In this document: positions 59,192 through 64,000 of the stretch, piece after piece
Layout of the letters: each line of letters opens with the position of its first letter
How positions within the stretch are numbered: the first letter of the stretch is position 1
DNA from: Petasospora fabianii
Taxonomy: Eukaryota > Ascomycota > Saccharomycetes > Phaffomycetales > Wickerhamomycetaceae
Assembly (NCBI GenBank): GCA_022641835.1
Contig: CP048717.1
Coordinates: forward strand, 1,054,001-1,118,000
Length of the DNA stretch: 64,000 nucleotides
Reading direction: 5' to 3'
Notes under the pieces: generated by a model
Told to the model about the DNA's origin: nothing
What the model saw: only the letters and a program-made list of their open reading frames with translations
Databases searched by the model: none
Position numbers and translations under genes: made by a program

Positions 59192-59614
59192 GGTTATATT
59201 TGTCAAGTATATGGGCTATAGCCGTTAACTGCGGGGGAGGGAGTCGTCAGCTTAGAGTTATAAAGTCGATAATGAGAACGGAAAAGACAAGACACAGATA
59301 AGACAGTTAATCTCACTAAAGAGTAAGTAAATGATAAGATCAAACAAATGAATAGAGAAACTGAGATATGACAAATCAAAGACTCAAAGATCCTCAACAG
59401 TCACTCGACCATATTTTATTCAACTTTTTTCCTCGGATAAAAAACCACAGGCTGCGTTCCTTCTCGGCCGAGAGCGGAGCTTTGGTAAGTTATGCCGACT
59501 ACTACAATATCTAGTAGTTAAGAGTAACCCGGTTTAATGATTATATGGATATCTCAATACAAAGGCACAGATTAGTCATTAATGTATAAATATATATATC
59601 TAATAGTTGAATAA
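59192..59614. other. Spacer UPS1 promoter / transporter 3' end
   Basis: This 423-bp spacer has a small inverted motif in TTCTCGGCCGAGAGC (59460-59474) and a TATAAATATATATAT run (59584-59599) close to the transporter's 3' end. No ORF or RNA gene was recognised. Confidence 0.4.
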
Positions 59615-61138
59615 TCAATAGTTGAGTCCAACTTTGATGCAATAAGTCGTTAGGAATGGTAAAGAGATACTTAGTAATGGGTATTCAACAATATAAGTCA
59701 ATGCTAATGTGTCCATTTGTTTCCATGTTCCCTCAAGTGGAGTATAAAATGCAGTGAGATAAATTAGTGTAGTTGCATTAGGTAACCCCCACGTAATGGT
59801 ACACACAAATCTCAAGATATCATCATTGATAAACCATCCTAATCTGGAGAATCCAGAGATAATGGCACATCCGATTATCGGTAGCAAGATGAGACGTACA
59901 AGTGTAAGTAGTAATGGTGTTAATAACGTATGGAATGAAACATCAGATATCTCTAAACGGGAAAGAGTTGCTCCAAGAATGAGTAAACCTAATGGAACAC
60001 ATGCGTTACCCAAATAGTTAGTGAAATCTATAACAAAGGATAATGGTGGTTGTTCATCTGGGGCAGTAGGTAGTGTCGCTTGATTCGTAGTGGTGAAGAG
60101 AGCTTTGGTCCATGGGATCATCGACACAGTAATCGAAAGTATAAGGGCAATAGAGATTGGACGTTTGCAATTATCGAGTACAAACAGTCCAAAAGTCTTG
60201 AGTTGTGATAGTATTGTCCTCGTCTTCCCAGAAGTCTTGTTAGATGGAACAGGTTGAAGATCTGTTAAAGCAGCAGGAGCAGCTTGCATTCCTTCAGCAA
60301 GAGAAGCAGCTTGGGAGTATTCACGAACAAGTTCATTCATTGTTTGTGATCTGCTTCTTCTTAATGAGATGTTAGATACATGAGATTGTGATCTCTGTAC
60401 ACCACTAGGTTCTGTCAGTGGGATGACCTGATCTTCATACCGTGTTTGGTCCTCCGTTTCATCATCATCATCATCATCATCATCATTAGAACTGTACGAT
60501 CCAACATCAGATGCATTATCAACAACAATCTCAGGAACTATTCTCTCACTTTGTGTATCTGTCGTTTGATCATCAGATTCAATCTTCTTCTCCAGAGCAT
60601 TAACAGACTCTTGAGCCCTTTTCTGTTGATTAATATCATATCCAATCAACTTAAACATACCACAGTTGAATTGCATCAAGATTTGAAAAGCAGTAAAGAT
60701 ACATATGTATGCAACACCTTTCTCACCTTGTTTCTCTGTAAACACTAGTCCTGGTGCAAAAGTCTGAAGATATGCAATGGGTAAGTCACTGATGTTAGGT
60801 AATAGTGAAACACTTAGACATCCACCAAGCCAGAACTTTGGCTTGCCTATTAGGTAGGCAACCATTCCACCTAACCCACCAATAAGAGTCTGTAACAAAT
60901 AAACAAGACATATGATACCAATCTGTTTGATATCACTATTTTGAAGATTTGTAACAATCTTAGTAAAGATCAAACAGGGTAATATCAAAGATACAATGAT
61001 ATCTGAGATGTTTCGTGATGTTTCCACAGTGAGTACATTACGACGACCTAGAAAGTATCCACATGAGATAATGAAATAGATCTTAAAGATGGGCTTCACT
61101 GCTGTGTAAATGACTGGTCCCAGTGCAACTGATTCCAT
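59615..61138 (-). CDS. Auxin efflux carrier family (PIN-like) transporter 1
   Basis: This 507-residue polytopic membrane protein of the bile/auxin transporter fold is related to S. cerevisiae Ecm3/Ynl095c/Ylr152c. About five spans lie in the N-terminal half (AVKPIFKIYFIISCGYFLGR, IIVSLILPCLIFTKIV, GIICLVYLLQTLIGGLGGMV). A long cytosolic loop follows (about 195-335) with a run of Asp (SSNDDDDDDDETED) and Ser/Arg-rich stretches. About five spans follow, with the signature PLSFVIDFTNYLGNACVPLGLLILGATLSRL. Function in yeast is poorly defined; no role in auxin transport is implied. The true start is the ATG at 61138 (MESVALGPVIYTAVKP); the frame upstream opens with TTG. It forms a divergent pair with the gene at 61844. 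Confidence 0.9.
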   Translation of the reverse strand: MESVALGPVIYTAVKPIFKIYFIISCGYFLGRRNVLTVETSRNISDIIVSLILPCLIFTKIVTNLQNSDIKQIGIICLVYLLQTLIGGLGGMVAYLIGKPKFWLGGCLSVSLLPNISDLPIAYLQTFAPGLVFTEKQGEKGVAYICIFTAFQILMQFNCGMFKLIGYDINQQKRAQESVNALEKKIESDDQTTDTQSERIVPEIVVDNASDVGSYSSNDDDDDDDDETEDQTRYEDQVIPLTEPSGVQRSQSHVSNISLRRSRSQTMNELVREYSQAASLAEGMQAAPAALTDLQPVPSNKTSGKTRTILSQLKTFGLFVLDNCKRPISIALILSITVSMIPWTKALFTTTNQATLPTAPDEQPPLSFVIDFTNYLGNACVPLGLLILGATLSRLEISDVSFHTLLTPLLLTLVRLILLPIIGCAIISGFSRLGWFINDDILRFVCTITWGLPNATTLIYLTAFYTPLEGTWKQMDTLALTYIVEYPLLSISLPFLTTYCIKVGLNY

Positions 61139-61843
61139 GTTTGTGTATGTGATGTATATGGTATATGTGGTGTGCTGTTGGTGTTCTGTTGGTGTTCTGT
61201 TGGTGTTCTGTTGGTGTGGTATGGTAATATACGTGGGGTGTCGTGGGGTGATAGCTGAGGGACTATATCTGTGTATATATATCTGATTCTGTTGGTTCAA
61301 AGTTGAACCTATGGTGTAAACAAGTGATTAATAGCCAAATAGAACTGAACATTCAACAATCATAGATCTAGAACAGTGGAAATGTCTTTAACTATTAGAA
61401 AAGAGGTTTTTGGGTTTATCTCTTATGATTAAAAAAAAAAAAAAAAAAAAAAACAGTATTACTTACGTAAGCAACCCTAAGACTCATCGCTTTCCTTATT
61501 TGGTAATTTTAGTTTAACAAGTCTTTTGTTGGTATATGATATTGGCTATTACCTAGGTTTATAGAACTTAGGTATATGGATAACACCTGTTTATAAGAGT
61601 TTATGTTGTCGGACAATACACTATAAGACCGGTTTTTTTTTTTTTCTTTTTTCTTTTTACTTACCGCTTTTGATAAAGACCTCGGGACCCTTGGCTATAT
61701 GCTGTGCTTTGTGTGGTAGTAATCCTTTTGCTATTCATATCCACTGGATTCTCCAGTGGCTTTGTTGTTCATTAAGACCTATACAAGCTTTTCTTCCAAA
61801 CACTCATCATAACTACTCATAACCAGTCAACTACCTATGTACC
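61139..61843. promoter_or_regulatory. Divergent promoter of the two PIN-like transporters
   Basis: This 705-bp region holds an 11-bp tandem repeat next to gene 1 (61172-61215), a poly-A tract of about 23 (61431-61453) and a poly-T tract near 61635-61646. TATA-like boxes flank the centre. The long homopolymer tracts probably keep the region nucleosome-free. Confidence 0.5.
61172..61215. repeat. 11-bp tandem repeat
   Basis: Units of TGTTGGTGTTC are repeated about three and a half times immediately upstream of the first PIN-like transporter, probably within its leader. Confidence 0.8.
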
Positions 61844-63199
61844 ATGGCTTTCACAGAACTTCAAACTACAATATATACGGCAATCAAGCCGATATTAAAG
61901 ATCTATTTCATTATAGCATGTGGATTTGCCCTTGGTAGGGCAAATATCCTCACTACACAGACATGTAAACATATCTCTACACTAGTTGTTCTAATGCTTT
62001 TACCTACTCTTATCTTTTCCAAGATTGTGACAAATATCGGTATAGAGGACATTAAACAAGTTGGAATAATTGTATTAGTCAGTGTTGTATTATATCTTAT
62101 GGGTGGTATTATCACTTGGATCATCTATTTCATTACAAATGTCCCCGATGTTTGGTTTGGTGGATGTTTATCAGCGGGACTTTTCCCCAATGTGGCAGAG
62201 TTACCAATTGCATACATCTCAACTTTTAATTCATTTAGTGATGAAGAAGTTGAAAAAGGATTAAGTTATGTTGTTATGTTCTTGACGACTTATTGCATTA
62301 TTCAGTTTAACCTCGGTGGTATTGTATTGATTGAACGTGATTTTGACACGGAAAGAAGGCATTTGGAAGAGGAAGATATGACTATAGAGAACACTAAAGC
62401 CAACTCCAAGACAACAGGTGTTTCTAAACATACAGATGTTATGAATACATCAATCTCGAGAACAACATCTATTCAGTCTAACAGAAGTCATATGAGTAAC
62501 ATTGAACTACGCAATGCTGATACCGAAGATATTAGTGATATGATCTCAACATATCATAGAGATGACCTTATTGAAGATGAAGTCCCCCAATGGAGACAAC
62601 TCCTTAGGTTTAATCCACTAACTTTCATTCGATTCTTTGCACTTAATCTCAAACGTCCAATGTCAATTGCACTCATAGTGGCATTACTATGTTCATTAAT
62701 CCCCTGGCTTCGAGGGTTATTCGTCAATGTGAGACAAGTATCATACCCAACTGCACCAGACGCGGAACCTCCATTATCATTTATCATGGATTTTTGTGAT
62801 TATATGGCTAACGCATGTGTCCCATTAGGGATTCTAGTTCTGGGGTCTACACTCTCAAGATTGTCACTTAGTGGTACTACTCTAAGATTCTGGTATACAC
62901 CAGTGTTAATCTGCATCGGACGTGTTGTGGTATTACCGATCATTGGTGTACTATTTACAGATAGATTACATCAAATTGGATGGTTTGATAATGATCGAAT
63001 CTTACATTTTGTCTGTGCCATATCATGGGGGTTACCAAGTGCTACATCTTTAATCTATTTAACAGCTGCTTGTGCAGATCAAGATGGTCCACAGATGAAG
63101 TATCTTGCTGTTGTCTATATTGTTCAATATGCTGTGCTAGGTGTTAGCTTGCCCTTCCTGGCTACATGGACCGTCATGAAGAGTTTATCAGTGAACTGA
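61844..63199 (+). CDS. Auxin efflux carrier family (PIN-like) transporter 2
   Basis: This 451-residue paralogue of the neighbouring divergent gene starts MAFTELQTTIYTAIKPILKIYFIIACGFALGR. The N-terminal spans and the C-terminal block PPLSFIMDFCDYMANACVPLGILVLGSTLSRL are clearly shared, as is AISWGLPSATSLIYLTAA. The cytosolic loop (about 165-255) is shorter and lacks the Asp run. S. cerevisiae has three such proteins of 576-642 residues, so this copy is compact. Transport substrate unknown. The two copies probably arose by duplication and inversion, but they are well diverged. Confidence 0.9.
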   Translation: MAFTELQTTIYTAIKPILKIYFIIACGFALGRANILTTQTCKHISTLVVLMLLPTLIFSKIVTNIGIEDIKQVGIIVLVSVVLYLMGGIITWIIYFITNVPDVWFGGCLSAGLFPNVAELPIAYISTFNSFSDEEVEKGLSYVVMFLTTYCIIQFNLGGIVLIERDFDTERRHLEEEDMTIENTKANSKTTGVSKHTDVMNTSISRTTSIQSNRSHMSNIELRNADTEDISDMISTYHRDDLIEDEVPQWRQLLRFNPLTFIRFFALNLKRPMSIALIVALLCSLIPWLRGLFVNVRQVSYPTAPDAEPPLSFIMDFCDYMANACVPLGILVLGSTLSRLSLSGTTLRFWYTPVLICIGRVVVLPIIGVLFTDRLHQIGWFDNDRILHFVCAISWGLPSATSLIYLTAACADQDGPQMKYLAVVYIVQYAVLGVSLPFLATWTVMKSLSVN

Positions 63200-63483
63200 T
63201 TTCTCTTTTCGCTATGACTAATAGTTAAGTATAGTTAAGTATAGTAATGACCTTATGACTCTTATATATATATATTGCCATAGCAACGCATACCCCCCTA
63301 AAAAAAGAAAAAAAAAAGTGTGGAGTAAAAGACAAGAGCCAAGCGGTAGGGGACACATACACATGACCCCACACATTTTGCCACGTTTAAAAGACAAATT
63401 TTCCACTTTTTCTCTTCTTCTTTATATAAACAAGAGGTTTCCCTAGTTCTCTTTCAACTATTATACTTCTATTGATCATATCC

Positions 63484-64000
63484 ATGTCCTCACCAAACGT
63501 TGCTTATACACGCTCTAGGGCTATTCCGATCTCTTCTGAACTTGTTCCTTCACTTCCAGGCTCGCTTGCTAACTCTAGAGCCAACACACCAGCGGCTTCA
63601 ACCAGCGGTTCATGTCTTTTGAACTCTCCATTTGCTGTTCATAAGGCGATAGACCTTAACTATTCGTTTATCAACTCAGATTTCATTGATGAAGACGTTG
63701 CCGCTGGTCTCATCCCCGGTAGTTCAGTTGGATCGTTAGCCGCCCCACCACACACAGCGGCAACGACAGAGACAACTGTGTTCCGTAACTTGACTTCGAC
63801 ACCTCGTCATTCACATCCACTTTCGTTGCCTAAGTCACTTCCAATTGATTGGAAACTCTTCAATAAGCAATATGAGCTTCAACAGCGTCGCAGACAATCC
63901 CGTCTTAAACGTAAGCATGAGGAGTTTGAAAACACTTTTGAGAACTTGCCATATCCTGTCATTGACTTCATTGCTGATTGCGTCGAGTCTCAGAATGATC
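63484..64000 (+). CDS. Unknown protein, 5' end only (runs off the window)
   Basis: An open frame of 172 codons starts at the ATG at 63484 and is still open at the edge. A TATATAAA box at 63423-63430 and a pyrimidine-rich leader support it. The N-terminal part is Ser/Ala/Pro-rich (about 1-110), followed by a basic helical stretch (YELQQRRRQSRLKRKHEEF, about 130-150) and ENLPYPVIDFIADCV. That last segment could begin an F-box-like or helical repeat domain, but this is a guess. The codon choice is typical of coding DNA here. Confidence 0.7.
   Translation, partial: MSSPNVAYTRSRAIPISSELVPSLPGSLANSRANTPAASTSGSCLLNSPFAVHKAIDLNYSFINSDFIDEDVAAGLIPGSSVGSLAAPPHTAATTETTVFRNLTSTPRHSHPLSLPKSLPIDWKLFNKQYELQQRRRQSRLKRKHEEFENTFENLPYPVIDFIADCVESQND

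Noticed and set aside
1-64000. CRISPR arrays, operons or mobile elements
   Set aside because: No spaced palindromic repeats, no transposase or reverse-transcriptase-like frames and no terminal repeats were seen; the sequence is ordinary yeast nuclear DNA.

Overview
This window is nuclear DNA from a budding yeast (Saccharomycotina). The evidence is compact intron-poor genes, TACTAAC branch points, 5'-clustered short introns, and recognisable relatives of many Saccharomyces cerevisiae genes, including CDC12, HOM2, DBP6, GCN4, FCY2, PIC2, UPS1 and UTP30. In the spliced CDC12 message a CTG codon falls where relatives have leucine, which argues against the CUG-Ser yeasts. A UCH37-type deubiquitinase, absent from S. 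cerevisiae, suggests a lineage outside Saccharomycetaceae. A Phaffomycetaceae-like yeast (Wickerhamomyces/Cyberlindnera group) is my guess, held weakly. I saw no rRNA, CRISPR array, transposon or virus-derived element. There is one tRNA.

Layout. 1-5.3 kb: AT-rich tandem repeat, a GH5 glucanase-like gene and a large Zn2Cys6 regulator. 5.4-11.6 kb: septin CDC12, BLOC-1 subunit CNL1, then a UCH37-like deubiquitinase with two related unknown zinc-finger-like proteins, one on each side. 11.8-19.3 kb: HOM2, RKM5, HNT1, ARC35, MRPS12, ACP1 and DBP6. 19.3-31.2 kb: a 54-residue membrane protein behind a stress-type promoter, tRNA-Gly, GPI17, TMA64, APC4, an unknown gene, securin, XDJ1 and a GNAT. 31.8-38.8 kb: PIC2, a beta-propeller protein, JHD1, RSM18 and PKP1. 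40-46.5 kb: FCY2, GCN4 with six tiny upstream reading frames, a cytochrome b5-like tail-anchored protein and AGE2. 47-53.5 kb: an Old Yellow Enzyme with duplicated flanking promoter DNA, RGI1, an anchor-less TOM70-like TPR protein and UTP30. 53.5-64 kb: a gene-poor 2.7 kb stretch, a second Zn2Cys6 regulator, UPS1, two divergent auxin-efflux-carrier-like genes and the start of an unknown gene.

The genes are ordinary housekeeping neighbours rather than an operon-like system, but some themes recur. Mitochondrial functions are frequent (MRPS12, RSM18, ACP1, PKP1, PIC2, UPS1, RGI1). Amino-acid control links GCN4 to a Gcn4 site at HOM2 and to another upstream of GCN4 itself. Cell-cycle proteolysis is represented by APC4 and securin 1.2 kb apart. 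Three short promoter motifs recur in intergenic DNA: a Rap1-like ACAYCCRRACACC, the palindrome TTCGCGAA, and triplets of CACGTG. Seven genes carry a single 5' intron, and their starts were corrected accordingly. Several genes without introns were also moved from an upstream non-ATG codon to the first plausible ATG.
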